From positions 62,001-126,000 of the forward strand of contig NZ_KB907706.1 of the NCBI RefSeq assembly GCF_000382165.1: a DNA stretch of 64,000 bases. The letters run 5' to 3'. Every line of letters begins with the position of its first letter. The first letter of the stretch is position 1. Positions 46,020 through 55,201 of the stretch are shown piece by piece. The DNA is from Arsukibacterium perlucidum DSM 18276. Lineage in GTDB: Bacteria; Pseudomonadota; Gammaproteobacteria; Enterobacterales; Alteromonadaceae. The notes under the pieces were generated by a model. It did not search any database, was not told the origin of the DNA, and saw only the letters and a program-made list of their open reading frames with translations. A program made the translations under genes and the position numbers.

Positions 46020-47957
46020 ATGACTAATCCTTTAGCTAAACAGGTACTGGCTGCTTTTGCTGCCAAAGGTAAGCTTGCCAGTAATATCAGCGGCTTTAAC
46101 CCGCGCGTTGCCCAGTTACAAATGGCCGAAGCGGTCGCCACGGCCATTACCGATAATGCAGCACTGGTGGTAGAGGCCGGTACCGGCACCGGTAAAACCT
46201 ATGCCTATCTGGTGCCGGCGCTACTGGCGGGTAAAAAAGTTATTCTGTCGACCGGTACCAAAAATCTGCAGGAACAACTCTTCTTACGTGATTTACCCAA
46301 GGTGCAGCAGGCGCTGGCCAGCCCTATTCATACTGCTTTGTTAAAAGGCCGTGCCAATTACTTATGTTTATTTCGTTTAGAGCAACATTATAATCATGTG
46401 CCGGTGCAGGATGAGCAGCTTATTCAGGATCTAAGCCTGATCAAAAAATGGTCAGCTGAAACCCAGTCAGGTGATATTGGCGAGCTGAGTTATATTGCCG
46501 AAGATTCTAAAGCATTGCCTTATGTCACCAGCACCACTGACAACTGCCTTGGCAAAGATTGCCCGGTGTATGAAGATTGTCACTTACTTAAAGCCCGTAA
46601 AAATGCCCAGGCGGCCGATTTAGTAGTGGTGAACCATCATTTGTTTTTCGCGGATTTAGCGTTAAAAGATACCGGCTTTGGTGAACTGCTGCCGCAGATG
46701 GATGTGATTATTTTTGACGAAGCACACCAGCTGCCTGATATTGCCAGCGACTATTTTGGTGAACAGGTATCCAGCAGATTGCTGCTCGATTTATGCCGCG
46801 ATTTAGAGCTGGCCTGCAAATCTGAGCTGCGCGACCACCCGCAACTGGTAAAAGTAGCCGAGAAGCTGGCCAGCTTAGTTCGTGACTGGCGCTTACAGTT
46901 TGCTGCTGAGCCCAGTCGTGGTAACTGGCGTGACTTAGCGCAGCAAACGCCAATGCAAACTGCGCTTACCCGGGTAAACGATGCTATCGATTTGTTATAT
47001 CAGGTATTAAAAAGCAGCCTGGGCCGCAGTGATACCGTCGACAGTGTGTTTGAACGTCTCGCTCAGCTGAAAAACCGCTTGTTGAAAATGCAGGACTTAA
47101 ACCAAACCGGGGTCAGTTTATGGTACGAAACCAGCCGGCTGCATGTCAGTTTGCACTTAACCCCGTTAAGTATTAGCGAACGCTTTAAAGCCATAGTGGC
47201 CGCTGAGCAGCGCAGCTGGATTTTCACTTCTGCCACCTTGTCGGTAAATGAGGGTTTTAGTCATTACACTTCGCAAATGGGGCTGGACAATGCGCAAACC
47301 CTGCTACTGGAAAGCCCGTTCGATTATGCCAGCCAGGCGTTGTTATGCCTGCCACGTTATTTACCCGAGCCGCATCAGCAGCAAATGGGCCCGGCTCTGC
47401 TGGAACTGGCAGTAAAGCTGATCAAAGCCAATAATGGTCGTTGTTTCTTTTTATTTACCAGTCACCGCATGCTGCAATGGATGGCCAACGCACTACCTGA
47501 TCAGATCAGCCAGCCAGTGCTGGTGCAGGGCAGTACTGGTAAGCGCCTGTTGCTGGAACAATTTGTAACCCTGGAAAATGCGGTGCTGCTAGGCACTGGC
47601 AGTTTCTGGGAAGGGGTAGATGTGCGCGGTGATACCCTAAGCTGCGTCATTATTGATAAACTACCCTTTGCGTCGCCGGATGACCCGTTATTGCAAGCCC
47701 GCAGCGAAGATTGCCAGCGCCGTGGTCTCGACCCGTTTAGCACAGTGCAATTGCCGCAAGCGGTTATAACCTTAAAACAAGGTGTCGGCCGGCTGATTCG
47801 CGACGTAACCGACCGCGGGGTGCTGGTTATTTGTGATAACCGTCTGGTTACCCGGCCCTACGGCAGTGTCTTTTTAAAGAGTTTGCCACCAATGCGCCGC
47901 ACCCGTTCACTGGACGATGCGGTAGTGTTTTTACAACAAACCACACAGGAAAATTAA
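46020..47957 (+). CDS. yoaA: ATP-dependent DNA helicase YoaA (DinG/XPD family)
   Basis: This 645-residue iron-sulfur superfamily-2 helicase aligns with E. coli YoaA end to end. It has Walker A EAGTGTGKTYAYL (about residue 48), cluster cysteines in DNCLGKDCPVYEDC (about 178-188), the DEAH box IIFDEAHQLPD and the C-terminal motifs VLLGTGSFWEGVDVRGD and QGVGRLIRD. YoaA works with the polymerase chi subunit in repair of replication damage. I use the ATG at 46020; a TTG five codons upstream is the alternative, and neither has a good ribosome site. tsaB begins one base after the stop. Confidence 0.94.
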   Translation: MTNPLAKQVLAAFAAKGKLASNISGFNPRVAQLQMAEAVATAITDNAALVVEAGTGTGKTYAYLVPALLAGKKVILSTGTKNLQEQLFLRDLPKVQQALASPIHTALLKGRANYLCLFRLEQHYNHVPVQDEQLIQDLSLIKKWSAETQSGDIGELSYIAEDSKALPYVTSTTDNCLGKDCPVYEDCHLLKARKNAQAADLVVVNHHLFFADLALKDTGFGELLPQMDVIIFDEAHQLPDIASDYFGEQVSSRLLLDLCRDLELACKSELRDHPQLVKVAEKLASLVRDWRLQFAAEPSRGNWRDLAQQTPMQTALTRVNDAIDLLYQVLKSSLGRSDTVDSVFERLAQLKNRLLKMQDLNQTGVSLWYETSRLHVSLHLTPLSISERFKAIVAAEQRSWIFTSATLSVNEGFSHYTSQMGLDNAQTLLLESPFDYASQALLCLPRYLPEPHQQQMGPALLELAVKLIKANNGRCFFLFTSHRMLQWMANALPDQISQPVLVQGSTGKRLLLEQFVTLENAVLLGTGSFWEGVDVRGDTLSCVIIDKLPFASPDDPLLQARSEDCQRRGLDPFSTVQLPQAVITLKQGVGRLIRDVTDRGVLVICDNRLVTRPYGSVFLKSLPPMRRTRSLDDAVVFLQQTTQEN

Positions 47958-47958
47958 G

Positions 47959-48645
47959 GTGAAGTTACTGGCATTAGATACCTCAACTGAAGCGTGTTCA
48001 GTCGCCTTGTTGCATCAGGGTAACATTATTGCCCTGGATGAAGTATGTCCGCAGCAACATAGCAAACGAGTGCTGCCGATGATTGATGGCTTGCTGGCCG
48101 GGGCAGGCCTTAGCTTGAACATGTTGGATGGTATTGTATTTGGCCGCGGCCCCGGCAGCTTTACCGGGGTGCGGATTGGCGTATCGGTAGCGCAGGGCCT
48201 GGCGTTTGGCGCCGACTTACCGGTTTTTGGGGTCTCGACCCTGGCTGCCATGGCTCAGGCAGCGGTGCGTTTGCATCAGGCTACCCAAATCGTCGCCGCC
48301 ATTGATGCCCGGATGGCAGAAGTGTATCTGGCAAGTTTTAGCAGCGACAGCAATGGCGTGTTGCAACAATTAACTGCCGAACAGGCGATTAAACCGCAGC
48401 TGCTGGCACCACTTGGTTTAAGTGGTAAGGTAATGGCGGTAGGCACTGGCTGGCAAACCTATGCTTCCGAGCTGCTGCGGGCACAGCCAGCTCATATCGC
48501 CAGTGATATTCTGTATCCTTCAGCCCAGGATATGCTGAGCCTGGCGCTGCCAGCCTTCAGCAATGGACTTTTTGTCAGCGCTTCACAGGCTGAACCGGTA
48601 TATGTGCGCGACGACGTCAGCTGGAAAAAGCTGCCTGGCAGATAA
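47959..48645 (+). CDS. tsaB: tRNA threonylcarbamoyladenosine synthesis protein TsaB
   Basis: This 228-residue actin-like protein is a partner of TsaD in making t6A37 on tRNA. It shows LALDTSTEACSVALL, DGIVFGRGPGSFTGVRIGV and the closing EPVYVRDDVSWKKLPG. The start is GTG within TAAGGTGAAG, just after the yoaA stop, as in E. coli where yoaA and tsaB are also adjacent. A hairpin and a promoter-like sequence follow. Normal length. Confidence 0.95.
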   Translation: MKLLALDTSTEACSVALLHQGNIIALDEVCPQQHSKRVLPMIDGLLAGAGLSLNMLDGIVFGRGPGSFTGVRIGVSVAQGLAFGADLPVFGVSTLAAMAQAAVRLHQATQIVAAIDARMAEVYLASFSSDSNGVLQQLTAEQAIKPQLLAPLGLSGKVMAVGTGWQTYASELLRAQPAHIASDILYPSAQDMLSLALPAFSNGLFVSASQAEPVYVRDDVSWKKLPGR

Positions 48646-48650
48646 AACAC

Positions 48651-48678
48651 TTGGTTAAACTGGCAAACTGGTTATAAT
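48651..48678 (+). promoter_or_regulatory. Possible promoter, overlapping a hairpin, before the 102-residue gene
   Basis: TTGGTT (48651-48656) and TATAAT (48673-48678) are 16 bases apart. The TATAAT lies inside CAAACTGGTT-ATAATTA-AACCAGTTTG (48664-48690), a perfect ten-base stem that could also end tsaB transcription. Confidence 0.4.
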
Positions 48679-48707
48679 TAAACCAGTTTGCTTACTATGA
48701 AGATGTT

Positions 48708-49016
48708 ATGAGCCTGACTGTTAATCAAAGCCTGAATGCCCCCGCTAATGTTGCCAGCGTATTTGCCGGTACAGAACAGCGTCGTGCGCCATTGCTGGCA
48801 GACAACCGGTTGTCAGGTGCGGCCAATACCGGATCCGGTATTCGGGCCAGTCAACAGGTAATTAATCAGTTGGATAACGAACGTAGTAAACAAAGCAACT
48901 TTCAGAACAGTAATAGCAGCCGCGGCCAGCAGGCAGTTGCCGCTTACCAGAGCCAACAGAACGAACAGCGTCGTGCTGAGGTTCAGTCTTTATTAGGCGT
49001 TGATCTTTACGCCTGA
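48708..49016 (+). CDS. Hypothetical protein, 102 residues, low complexity
   Basis: I do not recognise this protein. It is rich in Gln, Asn, Ser and Ala (SKQSNFQNSNSSRGQQAV), with no signal peptide or membrane helix. It starts MSLTVNQSLNAPANVASVF and ends in an amphipathic stretch EVQSLLGVDLYA. A coiled or disordered surface-type segment is likely. Its own promoter may lie at 48651-48678. In E. coli a lipoprotein gene (yeaY) sits at this point after tsaB, but this product is unrelated in appearance. Confidence 0.6.
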   Translation: MSLTVNQSLNAPANVASVFAGTEQRRAPLLADNRLSGAANTGSGIRASQQVINQLDNERSKQSNFQNSNSSRGQQAVAAYQSQQNEQRRAEVQSLLGVDLYA

Positions 49017-49102
49017 GCCAATCCAGATCTTCTGTCTTCGCGTATACTTTTTATAAATAACTGATTACAAGCTGCCTGGCAGTGTTGTGCAAAGGATTTA
49101 CT

Positions 49103-49843
49103 ATGGCAAAAATTTGTCTGATAACGGGGGCCAGTTCGGGCATGGGTAAGGCAACAGCCCTGCACTACGCCGCCAATGACTGGCAAGTGTATGCTATTGC
49201 CCGCTCAGCCGATAAGCTGGTTGAACTGGCAAAGCATAGTAAAAATATAAAGCCGGTAAGCTTAGATGTAACAGACAGTGTCGCGCTGGCCAGTTGGACA
49301 GCGGCGTTACCCGCAACTGAAAAATTCGATGTGGTTATTCTCAATGCCGGCAACTGTGAATATGTTGAGGCGTCAGACCTTGACCTGGCGGCTTTTGAGC
49401 GAACCTTTGCGCTTAATGTGCTGGCTGTGGTTGCTTGTACCCGCTACCTGATGCCATTCCTTAATAAAGGTAACAAACCCAGCCTGGCTATTGTCAGTTC
49501 GATGGCCCATTTTTTCCCGTTTACCCGCTCTGAAGCTTACGGTGCCAGCAAAGCTGCGGTGAGTTATTTTGCAGACAGTTTACGAGTTGATCTGGCAGAT
49601 ACTGATATTCATGTCTGTTTAATCGAACCAGGCTTTATTGATACGCCGCTTACCCGGAAAAACGACTTTGAGATGCCTTTTTTAATGGCTCCCGAGGATG
49701 CAGCTAAACGTATTTTCGACGGCATAACGGCAATGAAAAGCCGCTTGCGCTTCCCGCGCCGGTTAAGTTTTAGTTTAAAAATGCTGGGATTATTGCCGTA
49801 TAACCTGCGGAATAAGCTGGCTGCAAAGATGAAACAACAATGA
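49103..49843 (+). CDS. Short-chain dehydrogenase/reductase family oxidoreductase
   Basis: About 246 residues from the ATG at 49103, which has AAGGA seven bases upstream. It shows the NAD(P) motif TGASSGMGKATA, LNAGNCEY, a catalytic Ser in IVSSMAHFF and the YxxxK pair in EAYGASKAAV. The substrate is unknown. It overlaps the DUF2878 gene by four bases (ATGA) and is the first of a three-gene cluster with DUF2878 and a chalcone-isomerase-like protein. A related set is known in Shewanella photooxidative-stress operons under sigma-E/ChrR; I infer a similar lipid-protection role. Confidence 0.9.
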   Translation: MAKICLITGASSGMGKATALHYAANDWQVYAIARSADKLVELAKHSKNIKPVSLDVTDSVALASWTAALPATEKFDVVILNAGNCEYVEASDLDLAAFERTFALNVLAVVACTRYLMPFLNKGNKPSLAIVSSMAHFFPFTRSEAYGASKAAVSYFADSLRVDLADTDIHVCLIEPGFIDTPLTRKNDFEMPFLMAPEDAAKRIFDGITAMKSRLRFPRRLSFSLKMLGLLPYNLRNKLAAKMKQQ

Positions 49844-50382
49844 GCAATAGCAACACGGTAACGGTGACAACTGGCTATTTAACTCCTCAAAAGGGTATTC
49901 ACTGGCGTTCTATTGTCGGTTTTGAACTGGCCTGGCTGACGCTGGTCTATTTTCAGAGTATGGCGATCGTACCGGTGTTGGCGTACTTGCTATATGGTTT
50001 GTATTTGCTGCCGAACCGGGCTCGCCTGGCCGTAATGCTTACCGCTGTGGCGGGCATTGTTATTGATGCAATTTTGGTTTCGCTGCACATTATTTCCTTT
50101 AACGACAGCCTGATAATGCCGGGCTGGTTTGTATTGCTGTGGGCACTGTTTGCGCTGGCTGCAGTTGAAACTATGGCCGGCTTCTTAAAGCCCTGGTGGC
50201 TTGGTGTGGTGTTAGGTGCTACCGGCGGCCCCCTGTCTTACCTTGGGGGCGCGGCATTAAGTGGTGGGGTGCTGCAGTTTCCGCTTGGAGCAGTGTCCTT
50301 TGTGGTTTTGGTGCTGGTTTGGGGGCTGTTAGGTCTGATACTGGGTTACAGCAGGAGGTTTTATGCACAAACTGATCGTTAA
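49840..50382 (+). CDS. DUF2878 family membrane protein
   Basis: This 180-residue inner-membrane protein has about five to six helices separated by short loops, with the DUF2878-like GFELAWLTLVYFQS, PGWFVLLWALFAL and GATGGPLSYLGG. It is coupled to the SDR gene by ATGA and overlaps the next gene by 20 bases. Family function is not known; it recurs with SDR and chalcone-isomerase-like genes in marine gammaproteobacteria. The assignment rests on pattern and context. Confidence 0.75.
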   Translation: MSNSNTVTVTTGYLTPQKGIHWRSIVGFELAWLTLVYFQSMAIVPVLAYLLYGLYLLPNRARLAVMLTAVAGIVIDAILVSLHIISFNDSLIMPGWFVLLWALFALAAVETMAGFLKPWWLGVVLGATGGPLSYLGGAALSGGVLQFPLGAVSFVVLVLVWGLLGLILGYSRRFYAQTDR

Positions 50383-50863
50383 CATTGTCGCACTGGGGTT
50401 TGCTGGTATGGTAGCTGCGACACCTAGCCTGACCACGGTAGGTGAGGGCAGCTACCGTTATTTATTCTGGCAACTTTACGACGCCAGGCTGGCCAGTACT
50501 GATGGTACTTTTAGTACTTATCAGCAAAGCAGCCCACTGTTACTGGAACTCACTTACAAACGGGATATCAGTAAAGACCAGTTTATTGATGCTACCGTAG
50601 AGCAATGGCAGAAACTTGGCAGAAGTAGCGAGCAACAGCAAACTGAGTGGGCAGAGCGCCTTGCCGAACTATGGCGGGATGTCAAAGAAGGTGATCGCTT
50701 AGCAGCGCTGCTGACTGAGCAGGGCCAGGTACAGTTTTATTTTAATGACGCCGATATAGGTTTGGTTAAAGATAAAGACTTTGCTCCGGCTTTTTTTGAT
50801 ATCTGGCTGCACCCTGATACCACAGCTCCGAAATTACGTCGCCAGTTAATAGCGGCAGAGTAG
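50363..50863 (+). CDS. Exported chalcone isomerase-like protein
   Basis: This 166-residue protein has a signal peptide (IVNIVALGFAGMVAA) and a mature part of CHI-like fold, with GEGSYRYLFWQLYDARL and LELTYKRDISKDQFIDATVEQW. CAGGAGG before the ATG is the strongest ribosome site in the cluster and lies inside the end of the DUF2878 gene. Bacterial members of this family bind or protect lipids rather than flavonoids. It is probably the last gene of the operon; a hairpin follows. Confidence 0.83.
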   Translation: MHKLIVNIVALGFAGMVAATPSLTTVGEGSYRYLFWQLYDARLASTDGTFSTYQQSSPLLLELTYKRDISKDQFIDATVEQWQKLGRSSEQQQTEWAERLAELWRDVKEGDRLAALLTEQGQVQFYFNDADIGLVKDKDFAPAFFDIWLHPDTTAPKLRRQLIAAE

Positions 50864-50882
50864 GGGTAGGGTGAAAAGTCGG

Positions 50883-50916
50883 ATCAATGTGCTCGGTGCT
50901 AACAGAGCACATTGAT
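50883..50916. terminator. Bidirectional hairpin between the CHI-like gene and the phosphatase gene
   Basis: ATCAATGTGCTC pairs perfectly with GAGCACATTGAT around a ten-base loop, between two convergent genes. T-runs are short. Confidence 0.7.
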
Positions 50917-50941
50917 TGTTACTTGTGAGTTTTGAGTAAAT

Positions 50942-52246
50942 TTACTTAGTCTGCTGAATGTACTGAATCAACTTTTTGGCAATTGCTGTGTTATCCATAA
51001 AACCACTAAATTCGCCGGCATGTTTACCATAGGCCATTACCGGCACATCGGCTGCGGTGTGGCCGCCACTGGTCCAGCCGGTTAACGATGCATCGTTAAT
51101 AAACTGCAGTATCTGGCTGCGTCCCACTTTTTCATCTTCATTGCTAAGCGCAGTGATCAGTAATTGCAATTGTGCTTTATCCAGGCTGATACCGGTCAGT
51201 TCAGTATAACGTTTACTGATATCCTGCTGGTTTTCCAATTGCTGTAATTGTTTGGCAATTTCCCGGCCTGTCGCTTTAACCCTTTTAATCACCTCAGTGT
51301 GCCACTGGTATACCCCGTTGGCGCCTAATGATAAGCCACCGGTTTCATGATCAGCAGTAACAATTAACAAGGTATCCGGGTTGGCATCGACATAAGCTTT
51401 AGCCACTTCGATTGCCTTGGCAAAGTCATGCATTTCAGCCATGGCACAAGCGATATCATTATCGTGCCCGCACCAGTCAATCTGGCTGCCTTCGACCATC
51501 AGCACGAAACCTTTATCAGCCGTTGACAATAATTGCAGCGCCTTTTCAGTAAGTGGCGCGAGCATGCTGTCATAGTCAGAGTTTAATACCGCAGGTAAGG
51601 CATTGTCTGTTAGCAGGGCTATTGCCGGTAAGCGGGTTAAACCAGCAAGTTGCTTGTAGTCATCAGTATACTGATAGCCAAGTTCAGTAAAACCGGCAAT
51701 CAGATTACGATCTTCCCGCACAAAATACTTAGTACCACCGCCAATGATTAAATCGGCTACCGGTTTGCCATCAATCCGGTAATCCAAATACATATCAGCA
51801 ATAGCATTCATATTGCGCCGGCTGCTGTTGTGCGCCAGAAATGATGCCGGGGTGGCATGGTTGACCTGGGAACTGGCGACAATACCATTTGCTTTGCCAA
51901 GGCGCTTGGCCAGCTGCATCATGGTGCCAATAGGAATATGTTGCCGGTTAACGGATATTGCACCATTAAACGTTTTAATGCCGGTTGCCAGGGCTGTTGC
52001 GCTGGCCGCTGAATCGGTTACCAGAGTATCATCATCAGGGTAGGTGCTGGCCATGCCAGTCAGTAAATCGTCATAAACTGTATTGCCTACCACGCTGGCT
52101 GCCGGATCGCGCTGGTAATAGCGGTAAGCCGCAACATAGGATGGCCCCATGCCATCACCAATCATATAAATAATATTTTTCGGCACAGCTAATGCTGAAG
52201 GTGGTAGTAAGCTTGCCACAGCAAGACATAATAAAGCGATGCGCAT
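50942..52246 (-). CDS. Alkaline phosphatase, PhoA-like
   Basis: This 434-residue exported metalloenzyme has a signal peptide (MRIALLCLAVASLLPPSALA). The metal and catalytic sites are visible: MIGDGMGPSYVAAY (Asp), VTDSAASATALATG with the nucleophilic Ser, VEGSQIDWCGHDND, VTADHETGG and SGGHTAADVPVMAYG. It releases phosphate from organic esters in the periplasm. It is 232 bases from the divergent methyltransferase-like gene, so a shared regulatory region is possible. No clear Pho box was recognised. Confidence 0.95.
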   Translation of the reverse strand: MRIALLCLAVASLLPPSALAVPKNIIYMIGDGMGPSYVAAYRYYQRDPAASVVGNTVYDDLLTGMASTYPDDDTLVTDSAASATALATGIKTFNGAISVNRQHIPIGTMMQLAKRLGKANGIVASSQVNHATPASFLAHNSSRRNMNAIADMYLDYRIDGKPVADLIIGGGTKYFVREDRNLIAGFTELGYQYTDDYKQLAGLTRLPAIALLTDNALPAVLNSDYDSMLAPLTEKALQLLSTADKGFVLMVEGSQIDWCGHDNDIACAMAEMHDFAKAIEVAKAYVDANPDTLLIVTADHETGGLSLGANGVYQWHTEVIKRVKATGREIAKQLQQLENQQDISKRYTELTGISLDKAQLQLLITALSNEDEKVGRSQILQFINDASLTGWTSGGHTAADVPVMAYGKHAGEFSGFMDNTAIAKKLIQYIQQTK

Positions 52247-52479
52247 TGACTAAACCTTTATCTTTTCCGGTACTACCAGAAGTGTACGTTAACTCTTCAG
52301 ACCAACCAAGTGCCATGAGACAAGCGCACCATTTTTTAATTTAAATTTTTAATAAAGATCATCAATGAAGTGTTTTGCTGGACAATTTTTAGCGGGGCAG
52401 GCTATCTTAGAACCAACACGTTATGCTGTGGTCGTACAAGTATGATGTTTAGTAAGCTCAATAGTAGTAAAAGGAAGCT

Positions 52480-53322
52480 ATGAAAAGAATAATAACAAAC
52501 ATAGTACTGACACTGGGGCTTAGTATTGCCTGGCAAACGCTGGCGACTGAGCCTGATCCGCGTCAGCTAATAACGGAATTTGCACTAAGTAACGAACGCA
52601 GTGCTGAACATATCGCTCGTAACCAATATAGAAACCCGGCAGATACACTGCATTTTTTTGGCATAATGCCGGATATGTCGGTGCTTGAGGTATGGCCTGG
52701 TCGTGGCTGGTACACCGAAATTCTGGCACCCTATTTAAAAGAGCGGGGCCACCTGACAATTGCCCAGTTCAAGCATGATGACGGTAGCTTAAAAGATGAA
52801 CGGGCAAAGTTCTGGGCCCGCTTGAGTGCCGGATTGTCAGCAAGAATCCTCGAGCAACAAGCGTATTTTGGCCAGGTAAATCAGATTGAACTTGACCCCC
52901 CTTATTTTGAGCCAGCGTTAGCTACAGCGCAATTTGATATGGTGCTGTCATTTCGTAATGCTCATATCTGGGATGAAAGTGGTCACTTATCAGCGACCTT
53001 GCAAACTTTGTATGATCTGCTTAAACCCGGTGGCGTATTGGGTTTAGTGGAACACAGAGCCGCACCTTTATCCGATACCACCAGCGTGGCCGTTGAGGGG
53101 TATCTTGACGAAGCTTATGTTATTGCTGCAGCAGAACAAGTGGGCTTTCAACTGGTAGCGCGCAGCGAAATTAATGCAAACTTGCTTGATAGTAAAGACC
53201 ACCCGAAAGGTGTATACACCCTGCCACCAACATTGGCACTGGGCAACTACAACCGGGAACAATATCTGGCAATTGGCGAAAGTGACCGGATGACGCTGAA
53301 ATTTATCAAACCAGCTGAGTAA
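52480..53322 (+). CDS. Exported SAM-dependent methyltransferase-like protein
   Basis: This 280-residue protein has a signal peptide (MKRIITNIVLTLGLSIAW, cut near LATEPD). The mature part is a class I methyltransferase fold: motif I VLEVWPGRGWYTEILAPYL, then QFDMVLSFRNAHIWDESGH and LKPGGVLGLVEHR. This layout matches a small group of predicted exported methyltransferases (COG4798). SAM is normally not found in the periplasm, so either the protein uses another ligand or the signal peptide is retained. AAGGAAG lies seven bases before the ATG. The function is unclear. Confidence 0.8.
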   Translation: MKRIITNIVLTLGLSIAWQTLATEPDPRQLITEFALSNERSAEHIARNQYRNPADTLHFFGIMPDMSVLEVWPGRGWYTEILAPYLKERGHLTIAQFKHDDGSLKDERAKFWARLSAGLSARILEQQAYFGQVNQIELDPPYFEPALATAQFDMVLSFRNAHIWDESGHLSATLQTLYDLLKPGGVLGLVEHRAAPLSDTTSVAVEGYLDEAYVIAAAEQVGFQLVARSEINANLLDSKDHPKGVYTLPPTLALGNYNREQYLAIGESDRMTLKFIKPAE

Positions 53323-53500
53323 ACCCGGTACCAAGTAACCGCAGCAAGCTAATTGTACCAGGCGGACAATTGTGGGATGATTGGCGCTAGAGTAAATACT
53401 CAATACCAGGCTTGTTCCCCGGCAATAAAGCATCAACATTTATTGCAGGCAGCCATATTTATAACTATAAAATAATAACCTTAACTAAAAGGAGAGGACG

Positions 53501-55156
53501 GTGGATAAAGTTTGGTTAAAGCGTTACCCGTCAGGTGTGCCCGCAGAAATTGATGCTGATCATTACCCTTCCCTGCTTGATATCTTTTCCCAGAGCATCA
53601 GTCAGTTTGCCGATAACACTGCATTTATCAATATGGGTAAAAGTATCAGTTACCGCGAACTGGACAAATTAAGCAAAGCTTTTGCAGCTTACTTACAAAA
53701 AGATCTTGGCCTGCAAAAAGGTGACGCTGTCGCTATTATGATGCCGAATCTGTTGCAATATCCGGTGGTGTTAATGGGGGTTTTGCGTGCTGGTTGTACT
53801 GTGGTTAACGTTAACCCACTTTATACCCCACGTGAATTACAACATCAGTTATCTGATTCAAAAGCAAAAGCTATTGTTATTGTTGATAACTTCGCGCATA
53901 CCCTTGCGGCAGTGGAAAAACAGGTCGATTTAGAACACATTATTCTGACCAAAATGGGTGACATGCTGGGCATGCTAAAAGGCAGTATTGTCAACCTGGT
54001 GGTGAAGCACGTTAAAAAACTGGTTCCGGCGTATTCTTTAAGTAAGTTTGTTACTTTTAATGCTGTATTAGAAAAAGGTCAGCATTTAAAATATCAAAAG
54101 CCGGATCTCAGCGGTGAAGATATTGCTTTTTTACAATATACCGGCGGTACAACCGGCGTCTCGAAGGGCGCGATGTTAACCCATCGCAATATGGTGGCTA
54201 ACCTGGAGCAGTGTAGCGCGTTTCTTGACTGCTTCCTTGATAAGGGTAAAGAGCATGTAGTTACTGCACTGCCGCTTTACCATATCTTCGCGTTAACGGC
54301 CAATTTCTTTACCTTCTTTAAATACGGTGGCACTAATTTATTAATTACCAATCCCCGGGATATGCCTGGTTTTGTTAAGGAGCTTGCTAAATTCCCGTTC
54401 ACCGCTATTACCGGCGTTAATACTCTGTTTAATGGTTTGCTCAATACCCCCGGCTTTGCTGAATTAGATTTTAGCCGGTTAAAGCTGTCGTTGGGCGGCG
54501 GTATGGCGGTACAGCGCCCGGTAGCAGAGCGCTGGAAAAAAGTGACCAAAACCCGCTTACTTGAAGGCTATGGCTTAACAGAATGTTGTCCATTAGTAAC
54601 CTTAAGTCCGTTTGATTTAGAAGATTTTAACGGCAGCATTGGCTTACCGGCACCGTCTACCTTAATTCGTTTAATTGACGAAGAGGGCAAAGACGTCGCT
54701 CTGGGGGAACCTGGTGAAATGCTGGTGCAGGGACCACAAGTTATGCTCGGCTATTTAAACCGGCCGGAGGAAACCGCCAAAACCATTAAAGATGGCTGGT
54801 TATACACCGGTGACATTGCCACTATGGATGACGAAGGTTTCTTTTATATTGTTGATCGCAAAAAAGACATGATTATCGTCTCGGGCTTTAACGTATTTCC
54901 GAATGAAATTGAAGAAGTTGTGGCGATGGATGAAAGAGTGCTGGAAGTGGCAGCTGTTGGCGTTGCCAACGAGGCATCCGGTGAAATAGTGAAAGTGGTT
55001 ATTGTCAAAAAAGACCCCTCACTGACTGAAGAAGACGTGATCGCCCATTGCAAACAACATTTAACGGGCTACAAGGTGCCAAAACTGGTAGAATTCAGGA
55101 ACGAATTACCGAAAACTAATGTTGGTAAGATCCTGCGGCGTGAGCTGCGGGATTAA
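53501..55156 (+). CDS. fadD: Long-chain-fatty-acid--CoA ligase FadD
   Basis: This 551-residue enzyme activates fatty acids with ATP and CoA. It has the AMP-binding motif [13 protein letters not shown] (about residue 215), [10 protein letters not shown], and the FACS signature [18 protein letters not shown] through [21 protein letters not shown]. The start is GTG after a strong AAGGAGAGG. Adjacent rnd downstream is a conserved neighbour in gammaproteobacteria. Regulation by FadR or PsrA is likely from the family but no site is asserted. Confidence 0.96.
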   Translation: MDKVWLKRYPSGVPAEIDADHYPSLLDIFSQSISQFADNTAFINMGKSISYRELDKLSKAFAAYLQKDLGLQKGDAVAIMMPNLLQYPVVLMGVLRAGCTVVNVNPLYTPRELQHQLSDSKAKAIVIVDNFAHTLAAVEKQVDLEHIILTKMGDMLGMLKGSIVNLVVKHVKKLVPAYSLSKFVTFNAVLEKGQHLKYQKPDLSGEDIAFLQYTGGTTGVSKGAMLTHRNMVANLEQCSAFLDCFLDKGKEHVVTALPLYHIFALTANFFTFFKYGGTNLLITNPRDMPGFVKELAKFPFTAITGVNTLFNGLLNTPGFAELDFSRLKLSLGGGMAVQRPVAERWKKVTKTRLLEGYGLTECCPLVTLSPFDLEDFNGSIGLPAPSTLIRLIDEEGKDVALGEPGEMLVQGPQVMLGYLNRPEETAKTIKDGWLYTGDIATMDDEGFFYIVDRKKDMIIVSGFNVFPNEIEEVVAMDERVLEVAAVGVANEASGEIVKVVIVKKDPSLTEEDVIAHCKQHLTGYKVPKLVEFRNELPKTNVGKILRRELRD

Positions 55157-55160
55157 TCCA

Positions 55161-55188
55161 AAGCCGGCGATAGCCGGTTTTGTTTTTT
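55161..55188 (+). terminator. Terminator after fadD
   Basis: CCGGC-GATA-GCCGG forms a five-base stem with A-T pairs at its foot, followed by TTTTGTTTTTT. Confidence 0.65.
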
Positions 55189-55201
55189 ATGAGATGTAGA
55201 A

